Below, in pieces: positions 13,122 through 23,640 of a stretch of DNA of 64,000 nt. Where the stretch lies: assembly GCA_011009095.1 (NCBI GenBank), contig VTPC01091051.1, positions 146,957 through 210,956 on the forward strand. The letters are read 5' to 3'. The position numbers and the translations under genes were made by a program. Position 1 is the stretch's first letter. Each line of letters starts with the position of its first letter. The DNA is from Ignelater luminosus. Taxonomy: Eukaryota > Arthropoda > Insecta > Coleoptera > Elateridae. Below the pieces are notes generated by a model, which was not told the origin of the DNA, ran no database searches, and saw only the letters and a program-made list of their open reading frames with translations.

Positions 13122-14406
13122 CTTGGCTTTGGTGTCAATGCTTATTCCATTATAATTGTAATTCCTATTCATTTTTTACAAACAATTTGTTCCATTTGTT
13201 TTGTTTTCCAGTATTATTCTTCCTTTATTGTTGCACTATGTTGCTTTTCTTGAAACAACTAATTTATGTTTTTGTATCAATTAAATAATTAACGACATTG
13301 AATAGTATTATCTAAGTACTATAATATATTCAAATGTTTGTTTATATTTTGAGACAATATCAATACAGTGAGGGGTTTCACAAGGACACCTAGTCGCCCT
13401 ATATTATTTTAAGCAATCATTTATTATCAAATATCTTTTTCCCTTACGCTCTACTTTCATGTTTTTTTTAGTCAGGTCTGTAATCTCGACATACTATTTC
13501 TTGAGAAAACATAATACGTGTGCGCATTTTTAGTTTAATTACTTTAAATTTCTACAGAATTATCTTATTCATCGGTCTTCACCTCTTTTACTATTGTAGC
13601 GGACTACACGTACAATACTATAGAAGCAGGATCAACACGCAATCATATACCATGCAAGGGGGAAGCGCGAAGTGCGGTCGTGTACACAATGCAATTTTCA
13701 ACAGATGCAGTTATAGAAACAGGAGCGCAATAGTGCGATGATAGTCCGTCTGTGATGATCTGCTGATTAAATTGACAAGGCAGTGTAAAGAAGATGCAAA
13801 GCTTTCAAAGCGGAACAATTTTTAAATCAGCGGATATCAATTTCTTGGGTCAAATAAATTTAATACTTTCACTAGCAAGCTGCCTAAATAACAACTTAAC
13901 GCTTCTTATATCAGAATAGTCATCAGTTAACTGTCTAACTGATTTTTGTCAGAGCAGCTCATTCGAGTCGGTTAACTCTAATTTGTTTATTTCTTTCTAA
14001 ATAATGATGGAAAATGCTTGCTATTAATTAGGTGTTTGCTTTATCACGAAATTCCGCAAGATCTCAAGAGCCTAAGACTCAGTCATGAGTGTGCAACTGA
14101 ATTAGCCAAGGGTTTTATAAAGAATTTTTCTTTCTTCCTTTTCTTTCCTCCACTTAGCAAATTTAGAAAGGGTTGTATTGATGTGGTGCTTTTGCTATGA
14201 ATTGTTACAGTTCGTTTTCAATAACAAAATTTATTCACACAATAATATTTTCTTTTTATTAGTCGACAGTTACTTTTAAGATTTTCTTTATACAAGAAAT
14301 ATTATGCCACTATTGATACTTATCAAGATAAGACAATAAGAATCTATGATCGGTTGCTGCTACCGTTTTTCAGGAATATCGATGGTATTCTATTTTGCGT
14401 GCCTAA
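13122..14406. other. Non-coding stretch between transposons
   Basis: No gene is recognised. A locally GC-richer segment at about 13600-13780 (motifs such as gcgcgaagtgcggtcg) includes a 73-codon open frame at 13520-13741 that resembles nothing I know. It may be a decayed repeat or an untranslated exon. The remainder is AT-rich. Confidence 0.4.
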
Positions 14407-14409
14407 TAA

Positions 14410-15014
14410 GGGTGCGTTTATTTGGAGCTACGATAAAGGCAATAGGAACGATGATAAGAGTAACGATAAAATCAACGTGAAATTTTCTTTCATTGTGATT
14501 TTATGTTGACGCTATCAGATCAGCGCTATAAAACTTTTCGCATTGCAATTTTAACAATAGAAACGTTAAACAGCATATAGTAAAAGACAATATAAGTGAT
14601 TCAGAAGATGAGATATTTCTTTCTTCAAATGCAGTTCAGTGGTACTTTCTGAAAAATCGTCGTAAAAAACGTCAACATGCAGCACATTCCATAATCACAC
14701 GATTTGGTGAGTTTCATTATCTCTGCAATAACTTAAGAAAGTACAAAAATTTGCTCAACATATGAGAATGAAACCAGAAACTTTTGATTATGTTTTGCTC
14801 AAAACTGGTGGCAACTTTGATAAAGTATGGAACAATGGAGCGAAGAAATGCAAATAATTTCATATCCTCGCTTTTATCGCTAGTCGACCGGCGAGTACTG
14901 CACTTATGCTTTCCTCAACATAAACAGTTTCATATAAAAGTAATACTTACCTTTCGTTCCTTTCCTACTATTGTTGCTCTTATCTTTTATTGTAGCTCCA
15001 ACATAGACGTACCC
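14410..15014 (+). mobile_element. PIF/Harbinger-like non-autonomous element
   Basis: This 605-bp element is flanked by 3-bp TAA duplications (14407-14409 and 15015-15017). Its imperfect terminal inverted repeats are about 28 bp: the left end reads GGGTGCGTTTATTTGGAGCT and the right end, reverse-complemented, GGGTACGTCTATGTTGGAGC, so they share GGGT, CGT, TAT and TGGAGCTAC. A TWA-type 3-bp duplication is characteristic of the PIF/Harbinger superfamily. The interior encodes a relic of the transposase N-terminus on the same strand, which supports the assignment independently. The element is too short to hold a full nuclease and must be a deleted, non-autonomous copy. Confidence 0.75.
14595..14857 (+). 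pseudogene. PIF/Harbinger transposase N-terminal fragment
   Basis: Two overlapping frames together resemble the N-terminal region of insect Harbinger transposases. The first (from 14595) runs through an acidic stretch (SDSEDEIF), a basic patch (KNRRKKR), then GEFHYLCNNLRKYK, the counterpart of the family's usual GEFHHLY...LR block, and stops at 14763-14765. A shift near 14747 continues as KFAQHMRMKPETFDYVL, matching the family's FR(M)...TFDYLL block, and ends at TAA 14855-14857. The DDE nuclease domain is absent. The match is by my recollection of family motifs rather than a search, but two ordered blocks and the TAA duplication agree. Confidence 0.65.
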
Positions 15015-15017
15015 TAA

Positions 15018-15753
15018 GAGACTGCTGGTAACACGCCTGTATACTTCGACACACAATATTTAGAAAATGCTGCAAACAATGCAATGATCTTTAAGAGAAT
15101 TTGAAGGTACTTTACATCTACTGGAGTTTAAACACTGTAAGTAGTTGTCATTGCACATGTTATTAGGTATAGGTATTTTGAGTAACATTTCAAGTTTTGG
15201 AAGATCATAAATTAGTTACTATAATCCTCTTAAAGGATTCTCTAAACATTGCGTGGCAATGTGTAAGGGTAGGTCGATTGAACATTTTAACCTCTAGCTT
15301 TCAATGGCAAGTTTATCAAGGGTCGTATTTTTTCTTATTGTATACTTATGCTTTTTGGTGGGTGGGCGAAGAAAGTTCTTTGCCGTTATCAATATTCTGT
15401 AGGCACAGCAGACTGAAAAAATTCTAGATTCTTGTTATTTCACAAAAGCTCAATGTGATCAACACCAAGACTACAGAAATTGCTGGCGGTTAAAATAAGC
15501 TATAGCATAGTCCTAGACCGACATCTCAGTCCAATGTGGTTATTAATCGTGATAGACTGATTAATCTACTCGATAGCCTTATGCTGAACTGAACCTGTTT
15601 TCTTCGTTAAACCAAATACCAAACTATTCAATTAACAAATAAAGTGTGCCCACACTGATTGTCGAAACTTCCTGTATCAATAATCTCATATTGTAGTGAT
15701 CGCGAACGTTACAACTAGAATAGAAACTTGAAACATTTTGCGTATATGTAACA
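15018..15753. other. Non-coding stretch, no gene recognised
   Basis: This holds a 76-codon open frame at 15197-15427 of unknown nature and otherwise unremarkable AT-rich sequence between the Harbinger-like element and the mariner. I see no splice-flanked exon or conserved motif. Confidence 0.4.
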
Positions 15754-15755
15754 TA

Positions 15756-15788
15756 ACACATGGGCTGAAAAGTCCCAGGCCTAACAAA
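15756..15788 (+). repeat. TIR of mariner (3' end of element)
   Basis: This 33-bp terminal repeat matches the reverse complement of 17015-17047 with one mismatch. A TA duplication lies just outside. Confidence 0.93.
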
Positions 15789-15820
15789 GAAAACACGGTT
15801 TCTTTTGTTCAAAATTAGCT

Positions 15821-16869
15821 TTATTCATCAACGTAATTTCCATCAAGAACAACGCAATCATTCCAGCGCCGCTCTAACATTTCAATACCACTTTTGTAGA
15901 ACGATTTATCTTTTGCCTCAAAATAGGACTCAGATTCAGCGATAACCTCTTCATTCGAGCGAAATTTCTTACCGGCAAGCATTTTTTTTAGGTCTGCGAA
16001 CAGCCAGTAGTCCTGGGAGCCAAATCTGGTGAATACGGTGGATGTGGGAGCAATTCGAAGTTCAATTCATGTAGTTTTGCCATTGTTTTGATTGACTTGT
16101 GACACGGTGCGTTGTCTTGATGAAACAAAATTTTTTTCTTTGCCATATGCGGTCGTTTCTTTGCAATTTCGGCCTTCAAACGCTCCAATAACGCTATATA
16201 ATATTCACTGTTGATGGTATTTCCCTTCTCAAGATAGTCAATGATTATTACACCACGCAAATCTCAAAATACCGAGGCCATAACCTTTCCAGCCGATTGT
16301 TGTGCTTTCGGTCGCTTTGGACGAGGTTCACCAGTTGCTGTCCACTCAGATGACAATTGTTTTGATTCCGGAGTGAAGTGATGGATCCATGTTTCATCCA
16401 TTGTCACATATCGACGCAAAAATTCCGGTTTGTTACGTTTAAACATGGCCAAACACTGCTCAGAAACATCAACACGTTCTTGTTTTTGGTGAACAGTGAG
16501 CAAACGCGGCACCCACTTTGAGCAGAGCTTTCTCATAGTCAAATGCTCATGCAATATAAAGCCAACACGTTCTTTTGATATCTTTACAATGTCAGCTAAC
16601 TCACGCAACTTCACTTTTCGATCATTCAAAACGATTTTGTGGATTTTTTTTATGTTTACTGGTGTTACCGCCTCATTTGGACGTCCACTGCGTTCTGCAT
16701 CATCGATATCTCTACGACCACGTTTGAAGTCAGCAAACCAACGTTTTATTGTTGTTTCTGATGGAGCGGAGCCCCCGTAACACTTTTCAAGCCATTGCTT
16801 CGCTTGAACGGTATTTTTTCCCATCAAGAAGCAGTGTAAAATTAAAACACGAAATTGTTTTTGATCCAT
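15821..16869 (-). pseudogene. mariner transposase, stop plus frameshift
   Basis: The frame starts at ATG 16867-16869 (MDQKQFRVLI) and should end at the TAA at 15821-15823, about 349 codons, the normal mariner length. It carries an N-terminal helix-turn-helix, the linker motif WVPRLLT (residues 119-125), and the catalytic D158 (VTMDETW) and D252 (HQDNAPCH). The third aspartate falls 34 residues later (DD34D). Lesions: TGA at 16264-16266 replaces the tryptophan codon expected after VMASVF, and one base is lost next to the third aspartate (near 16001-16006), so the SPDLAP motif runs into a false frame ending at 15988. Beyond the shift the expected C-terminal frame is again readable down to 15821. 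The product cannot be functional. Confidence 0.93.
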
Positions 16870-17014
16870 TGTTTGAAAATAACAAAAGTAGCGTCACTCA
16901 TAGCACAATAACTCACAAAATAATGAATAGAATATCATGAAATTTTAACAGCTGTCTTTTGAAGGTTAGTACTAACTGAAAAAGCGGTGAATGCAATAGA
17001 ACTAGCGCCATCTA

Positions 17015-17047
17015 TTTGTTAGGCCTGGGAATTTTCAGCCCATGTGT
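17015..17047 (-). repeat. TIR of mariner (5' end of element)
   Basis: This 33-bp terminal repeat matches the reverse complement of 15756-15788 with one mismatch. It is followed by TA at 17048-17049. Confidence 0.93.
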
Positions 17048-17049
17048 TA

Positions 17050-17369
17050 ATAATTAGTATATTGAAAAACGGAAGCGCAGAGAAAATTTTAATTTAAGAA
17101 TGAAAATAGAATCAAACATGGAAATAGCGGCATATCTAATTAATCGTTTATCAAGCTTGTAATACTAGAAAATATTTAATACGCTATTACCTTAATAATT
17201 AACATGACGCCACCGTTATCCGGTATTAAATATTAATAGTTTATCATCAGTGACTGTTTTATTTTAAAGGCGTTTAATACTGAAGAACTGAATTCTGCGG
17301 TATTCAGGGAATCATTATTTTTGGGTTTAGAACTTAAAACGATGTTATTGTCAGTGAAGAGTACATAAG
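17050..17369. other. AT-rich spacer
   Basis: Nothing recognisable is seen between the mariner and the reverse-transcriptase scrap. Confidence 0.4.
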
Positions 17370-17580
17370 GAACAATTATATTCTAACGAAGATTATGTTA
17401 TAGATAAGAAGCACATAATTAAAGATAGAACCTTGTGGGACACCATGTTTTGAACTAGAATCGTTCACTTCTGTTAAGCAACGAAGCTCCTGGTACTTAC
17501 AAAAGCATTCATTTCAGAACTCTATACTATTATTAACCACAAAAGTACAAATCTTACAATTCTTTTGAATGCATTATTAT
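17370..17580 (-). pseudogene. Reverse-transcriptase fragment (GVPQGS box)
   Basis: On the minus strand the codons at 17424-17444 read GVPQGSI, the conserved box of non-LTR reverse transcriptases (usually GVPQGSxLGPLLF), followed by a hydrophobic NYVLLIYNIIF stretch where LLFLIYINDL is usual. Upstream (17445-17570) the same frame is nearly open, with one stop near VNNSIEF, as expected for the region before the palm domain. No FADD/YADD catalytic box can be found downstream, so only a short decayed piece of a Jockey- or CR1-like element remains. The assignment rests on one motif and context. Confidence 0.35.
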
Positions 17581-20500
17581 TACGCAATTATTATTGATTT
17601 TCAGTTGTTTCATCTCACTATTAACAAGTCTTTAAAAACAACTGAAACCACAATTATAGTAATTGTACTTTACTATACCACAGTACAGCAAACTGCATAA
17701 TAAGCCACGTGTGAAATGTCGATTTGTTTTCTTTAGTTCTAATGAGCATTTTCTGAATTACATACCAACCTAAGTAATAACAGCAAGAAATTCATTTAAT
17801 TTTGTTTTTAAAAATGACACCTTATTTTTTTTATCATCGACTTTCATTATTAAAGTTTAATTAAGGTATGATGAATTGGCTCTTAATGATTGTATTCGTG
17901 CAAAACGAATTTTATGATCCACACACCATGGGTTCTTGTTAAAGACATATTGTTGATGGTTACATATATTTAAATAAGTGGCGACGAACTCCTTTGGATA
18001 AAAGTTTTTTCGAGCACAAAAAAGGGTATCATCATTACATTGATAATAATCCTAAGAAAAACGTTATGCATAGGTTGTTTATTATAGTTGATGTAATTTT
18101 TTACTCTTCATATTAACAATTTTAAGCGTGTCATAGGCATATTCAAATCAGATAAACAGGAAATTAGGATTATTTGTCAATACTGAAACAATAGAAATTA
18201 AAATCTTAAAATCGATCAACTCCGTCGGCGTTGTTAAATCACAGCACTATAGAACTATTCAATATTTCTTTAGGATGTTATGGAAAATATTATTTTTAGA
18301 ATTTGAATTATAAAAGAAACCTTCATGTACCCCTAAAGTTATCTTCTAAAATGTCTAAAGAAAACGGTGTTTTGAATTAAAAAAAAAGTAGGTACGCAAC
18401 AGCTGTTGTTATTAACAAAAAGGGTTTGAATTTTTGGATGTATTTTTCAAAATTTCTCACAGCCCTTTTTTATGTTGTGTACCTGCCGAAAGGGTAATAC
18501 TAACTTTTTGCTAATATAGTAACCCTAGAAGGTGACGAATAAAGGGTAAATATCTAATGGGGTCAAATCTTAAAAAAAATGTAAAAAAGTGTTCCAAAAT
18601 AATTATAACTTAAAAACGTGCATACACAGTTTATTTTTTTAATTAATAAAAAATATTAATTAAACTTTGTCAGATCCTCTTAGTTTAACGATAAAGATAA
18701 ATTAATGTACACGATTATTATAAACATTCATTATTGAATAATTTTAAATAATAAATTTCAACAATTACAAATCCAAATAAATTTAAAGTGACCTTGTTTA
18801 TGAAATAACATGAATCTTAAGATGATGGATTTCCATCAATTTAAGGTCGTTTATGATTAAAAACAAAGCCAACACACTTTTTATTAGAATTTGTTAAGAA
18901 ATTTATGCGTCACCACATAATGAAAATGCTATTGGTATTTTCTTGATTTTTCTATGTTGAAAAGCTAGAAAATCAAAGTTAATACAATAAATAACATTTG
19001 TTGTAATAAATAATTGTCAGTAATGAGATTCTTATCTAGTTTTTAATTAATTCTTTAAAAGACAAACAAACTTTCGTTTTGGACGTATTATCAATTAACG
19101 GTAATTTATAGAACAAATTAGAGATGGTTTAAAGTTGCACGTAGATAATTTTATCATTACAAAGATATACTTCCTTTAAGAACTTAAAGAGACGTTGATT
19201 ATTTGGATATTAAAATAATTGAATAGAAGTTAAATAGCCTGAAAACTTTATATCACAGAGAAGCATAGGTACATTTTTGTACTTGTCTTCCCGACGAGTT
19301 TTAAGATTATTATGTTATTTCCAGTTAATAACAACTTTAGCTTACCATAACCGTATATTAAAATACTGTTAAATTTAATTAAACAAGTTTGTTTTTTGCT
19401 GAAACCATTTTACTGCGTATAAGTTGGTTATCATTGTTTTCTTCAGAACACAAAGGTTTTTGATAAGCATTTTATTTATTTTCTGGTAATGTAAAATTGA
19501 AATTGAATATATCCAAGTGTGGCAATTGTTAAAAAAATTGGCAGTGGTTGATTACTTTTAATTATTAACAATTTATTGAAATTTAAAACAATAAAATTTA
19601 ATTTTTTACGCCATCATGCTAAATAATTAAAAAAGGTTTTATACTGGAGCATAAAATATAAACAATATTATTGTTGTCACGGTAATATTAGTGTGAACAG
19701 GCTTTCAGATTGGGCAAATTCAAGCTAGCAGGATTTATTTTTTATAAAAAACTAATATAAACAATAATGCTAATACAACTAATAAATTAATGAAGCAAAA
19801 ATTGATCCTAATATGCATCTTAAAATTGACTGACGTCCTAATTTGCAATTTACCATTAGAGGTCAAGGTTGTCAAGTTTAAAGGTGTGCTCGTCTAGAAA
19901 ATTTATTTTAGTGAATCCAAATAAAGTAGGTCGCTGCAAATGCACTTTCGGTATCTTTCCTTTTTTTTTGTCCATAACTGAAGCGTGTTAATAAAGAAAA
20001 CAAATTGATGAACTGAAGTCTATATTCCTAGTTCACAAAAGATCTTGACGTACAAATTGTATTAAATTCTATTCTTTCTTTAACCTCAACGGACAAGAAA
20101 TAAAGTTCATGGTCCAAGCATTAAGAGACGCGGAGTACCTTCCGCATAGGTAAGTAAAGAATATAGCCCACTTGCTGTTTTAATCACAGCAAGTCAAACG
20201 AAGTTTTTTGTTAAAATATTTAAAATTACCCTTTATTAAAGTACAGTAGATAACTAGTTTAAGTATACCAAACTCGGTAGATTTCAAACATGGCGGCCAT
20301 TTTAAGATGATGATTTACAATATTATTTAATTTTCTTTTTAAATTTAGAATGTCATTTCTCACTTTTATCTTTTATGATCATCGTTGTTTATTCAATTGC
20401 AATTATTCTTCTAGGTAAAAAAGTTAAACAATGCGTTAGATAAAGTAAAGCTAGAATTCACGAATAGCTATGTAGATAGATTCTTGTCTTTTAGATCTTC

Positions 20501-21762
20501 AAACGCTATTTTAAACTACTTAAAATTACCCTGATAGAATAGACTGATTTTATTATTCCGAAATTAAATTACAAAAATACAATTAGATATTGATATCACC
20601 CAGATTTTCCTTCTTGTTGTTTAACAAATCCAAAATCGTTTTTCAGGTAAAATAACAATTTATTAATTGTTTTGCGTTGCGCTTTTAAATTTGGTTGGAG
20701 TAAAATCTGAGAGTTGAAACTGTGCAAGAAGCCCAAAAGTACTGAGTTACTAATAGATCTTTAATACTTACAACGATTTGTTTGAGAGCCGTCGAACTTA
20801 CTTAATAATAGCGTTGATTACAATAAATAATAACTCGTTAATTTATGCCTTCCTTTGCTATATAATTTAGGCGAATTATATGCGTCAGCGTTTCTTTGTT
20901 ACTTTTCAGAACTATGCCTTGACTAGTCAAATTGCGCATTGTTCTTCTTACGTAACTTCGAAATTTATTTATCTAACTTTTTATCATTTCAGTAGTCAGT
21001 TAAATGCTCGTTTTGGTATGTCGTCTTTTGTTTTTAAGGTCTTAATATATTTTAATTCTTTTATAGATTCCGTTTTGTTCCTTATACAAATGATCGTTCA
21101 TATTGTACTTTCATAGAATAATATATCACTGCAATATTTAAATCCGTTTCTACTTATAGGACGAGGTGGTCGACCAACCAAGCCGTGGTTAAGTTTTAAA
21201 AGATGTTTCATCTAGAGAGAAACGGAGAACAAACAGCTCAAATTTGGGAAAACTAAAAACTTTCCCAAACTCAGGATCATTGTATCTCGAGAACCAGCAG
21301 ACAAAGTTTCAGTAATTTTGGATATAAATATTAGTCTTCTGTCGTACCCACTACTAATGATAGAAGGAAAAGGAAACAAGCTTTTGGTGCCTTGGGGTAT
21401 TGCATTGAAAGGCAGTACATATGGGGCTTATCATACACTCCATCACATAGGCGTTTATCGGCGAGGCTTTCAAGATATTGTAATAGGGTTAAAGGATATT
21501 ATTTCTCTTGGGTAGTACACATCTACAAACCCACTTTCTCCGCTGCGGGGATACCGAAATATCGTTTTGTTTGATAAAGGAAACAGCGTTTTGTAAAGAG
21601 AAAACTACTAGACAATTTATTCTTGCAAAAGTATTCCGATTAAAAACAAAAGACAATCGTCAGTCAGATTCGATAAATCGCAAAGAATTGCAAAAAATCT
21701 CTACGCGATTTAATCTCAAAAAAAAATTTGTGATGATTTAGCTCGCTCTGTTGTAGTTGGTC
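17581..21762. other. AT-rich non-coding stretch
   Basis: No gene is supported. A short coding-like patch lies at about 20045-20157: two overlapping frames are open and the patch ends in a good splice-donor match (ATAG|GTAAGTAA at about 20150). A GGACGAGGTGGTCGACC motif lies at about 21160. Open frames of 60-78 codons at 20880-21116 and 21318-21741 resemble nothing I know. The remainder is AT-rich. Confidence 0.4.
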
Positions 21763-21765
21763 TTA

Positions 21766-22326
21766 TGCTTCGGCCAGACAGAGCACTATGCTACGAACTC
21801 TATATTCGCTATGTATGCTTTGTTCGCTACAGTGAATAGCCAGACTGAATGTTGGTAAGTAGTGTGCCCTGGGAGAGCAGTGATGGTTCCGATGACAAAG
21901 ATGCTGTTCTGTTGCTACCTGGTTTTTGAAATATTCCGCTAATTTTCTTCCACGCATTGTCCCTTATGATTTGACTCCGGTATTCCTTTAGTGATTTCTT
22001 CCATAGACATGGATATTTTCTAATTTCTTCAATTAGAATCTCCAAAAACACCATTTTTTTAAAACGCGTGGTGAACTCTGGTATACACCACTGAGCGTGC
22101 TGTAATCACCAGTTTGATGTCTACTGCGCATGTCCGTACTTGGCGACGAACTAGAAAAATATCTGACGACAAAGCTTCCTGCGACGCAGCTAGCATTGCA
22201 AACATAGCGTACATAGCATACGTAGCTGTGTGTGGCCAGTCACATTATCAATAAAGTGAGCTATTTCTTGGTCGCATAGCGAACATAGCGTACAAAGCGA
22301 AGGTAGCGCTCTGTCTGACTGAAGCA
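21766..22326 (-). mobile_element. PIF/Harbinger-like element with MADF-like frame
   Basis: This 561-bp element is flanked by TTA on both sides (21763-21765 and 22327-22329). Its terminal inverted repeats begin TGCTTCGGCCAGACAGAGC on the left and, reverse-complemented, TGCTTCAGTCAGACAGAGC on the right. Inside them, repeated TTCGCTATGT / GCGAACATAGCGTAC blocks near both ends form subterminal repeats. The minus strand carries a MADF-like reading frame. A TWA duplication plus a MADF-type protein is the combination known for insect PIF elements, whose second protein carries a MADF domain. The element has no transposase and is non-autonomous. Confidence 0.7.
21827..22054 (-). pseudogene. MADF-like DNA-binding domain fragment
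   Basis: This is a 75-codon frame from ATG at 22054 (MVFLEILIEEIRKYPCLW). Residues 6-40 fit the start of a MADF domain: a hydrophobic-acidic helix, the KYPCLW motif (families usually have a hydrophobic residue, then HPxLW/Y), a tyrosine-containing second segment (LKEYRS), and NAWKKISGIF in place of the usual AWxxIA. MADF is a Myb/SANT-related DNA-binding domain. In PIF-type transposons the MADF protein accompanies the nuclease. Only the first part of the domain is followed; the frame then runs into unrelated residues and stops at 21827. It could be a first exon whose downstream part was deleted. Confidence 0.6.
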
Positions 22327-22329
22327 TTA

Positions 22330-22979
22330 CATAGAACGGCCTTGCTATGTTGTATTTGACATAAAACAGAAAACAAATTGCTACTAGCAACAGTTGCTCT
22401 ATATATCTTGGGAACAAAGCATTGCACTGAGATCAAACTTTTGTTACTACAAATGAGGTAACCTAACCTAACCAGGACGTCGTTAGCTTTTCCTTCAAAT
22501 CTGAAACACGATCTTTTTATATATGGGTAGATCAAATATTTTTAAGAAATTCCTTATGACTGCATTCTGAAAAACACCATCTTGAACTTAATGCTCAAAA
22601 GTCGACAAAACCAAAACAAAGCGATTTCTTTCGCTGTATGAAAATAGGGTCGGTTGAGTCGAGTTCAATTTTCATGCCCTGACTTAGTCGTGCATGGTGT
22701 ATTAAAAAGTCTAAGTCAAAATTCTTTCTAATGACACGCTGCTATTGCGGGATATACATGGATGTATACTCGTCACAGCTTCCAAAAGCGTAACCATCAC
22801 ACTGTTTAGTGAAATTTAATTTTCGTTTATTTTTGTCATCGTCGTATCTTTCTCTATAATAAGAGGAATGAAAAACACTTCTGTGTTGTTAAGCAATTCA
22901 GTCAGTTCACTAAAGGTCAAGCAACGAATATGCTCAGTAAGACTATAGTAATATCTCAAGCAATAAGAATTTGTATTCC
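22330..22979. other. Spacer with short TTAGG-like tract
   Basis: No gene is seen. At 22459-22473 there is a short run of CCTAA units (about two and a half), equivalent to the insect telomeric TTAGG unit but far too short to be telomeric. The rest is unremarkable. Confidence 0.4.
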
Positions 22980-23640
22980 AAAAGCAACATCACCCTGAAG
23001 TAAATTAATAGTTTTGCAGCCTCTTACTTGACAGAAGATAACTTCAAGTTTAGCTTCTTGTTTAAGGTCACCTCTAAGTACTTGATCTGCGTTAGCATAA
23101 GAGATCTTCCGCACATTATGAATCTTTTTACTTTAGCCCTCTCTTCTTTTTCTTGAAGAAGAGATTGACATCTGTCTTTTAGATAAATTGGCAAAGAGGC
23201 CATTTTTGCCACACTATCTTTTGATAACTCTGTAAGCATTTTTATTCAGTCTACGCTTCTATGTTATATAAAAAGTGTCGGCAGTTATTCGTTCCAAAAA
23301 ACCTTCCATTACTAGACAAAATAAAGTAGGTTGATGAGGGGTTGCCATCAGGGCAGGAACCAAAGTCTAATAGCAGTATCCTAAAGGAGTTTAACGCCTT
23401 TTTCTTCTAATACCTTCTTCACCCAGCTGAATAATGTATAAAACATTCTTCTGGTTTACAGAGCTTCGCGAATTGTAGCCGTTTTTGACTTGTCGAAAAG
23501 TATTCTCTATTCCTCTACTTTGTGCACTATGATGTGAAGTGTGATTTCTGCCAATCAATAGGTTTTCAACAGGTATCTATCAAGAATCTTCTCCAACGAT
23601 TTAAAGAGGAAGGATGTTAGACTAAAGCCAAACATCAAAC
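22980..23640 (-). pseudogene. Non-LTR retrotransposon reverse-transcriptase relic
   Basis: Reading the minus strand downward from 23626, FSLTSFLFKSLEKILDRYL (about 23570-23626) matches the (R)PISLTSFLLKxxERLVDR block of R1/Jockey-type reverse transcriptases. Further on, at 23024-23150, KVKRF...QIKYLEVTLNKKLNLK matches the later VKYLGVxLDKKLxWK block. Between them the frame is broken by several stops and shifts, and the expected YADD segment is not legible. Order and spacing of the blocks are right for one reverse-transcriptase domain on one strand. It is an old, 5'- and 3'-truncated copy. Clade assignment is inference from motif style. Confidence 0.6.

Larger units (their letters stand above)
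15756..17047 (-). mobile_element. mariner element (DD34D), irritans-like
   Basis: This is a complete 1292-bp mariner flanked by TA (15754-15755 and 17048-17049). Its 33-bp terminal inverted repeats at 15756-15788 and 17015-17047 differ at one position (outer end ACACATGGGCTGAAAA, inner part CCCAGGCCTAACAAA). The transposase frame runs on the minus strand and is interrupted by one stop and one frameshift. Protein motifs and overall similarity to Himar1-type transposases place it close to the irritans subfamily. Length and TIR layout are normal for mariner, so this is a full-length but inactivated copy. Confidence 0.95.

Noticed and set aside
16496..16780. 94-codon plus-strand frame within the mariner
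   Set aside because: It lies opposite the mariner transposase and has no independent support.
22459..22473. TTAGG-like telomeric tract
   Set aside because: Only about two and a half units are present, far below an interstitial telomeric array; chance or transposon-related.
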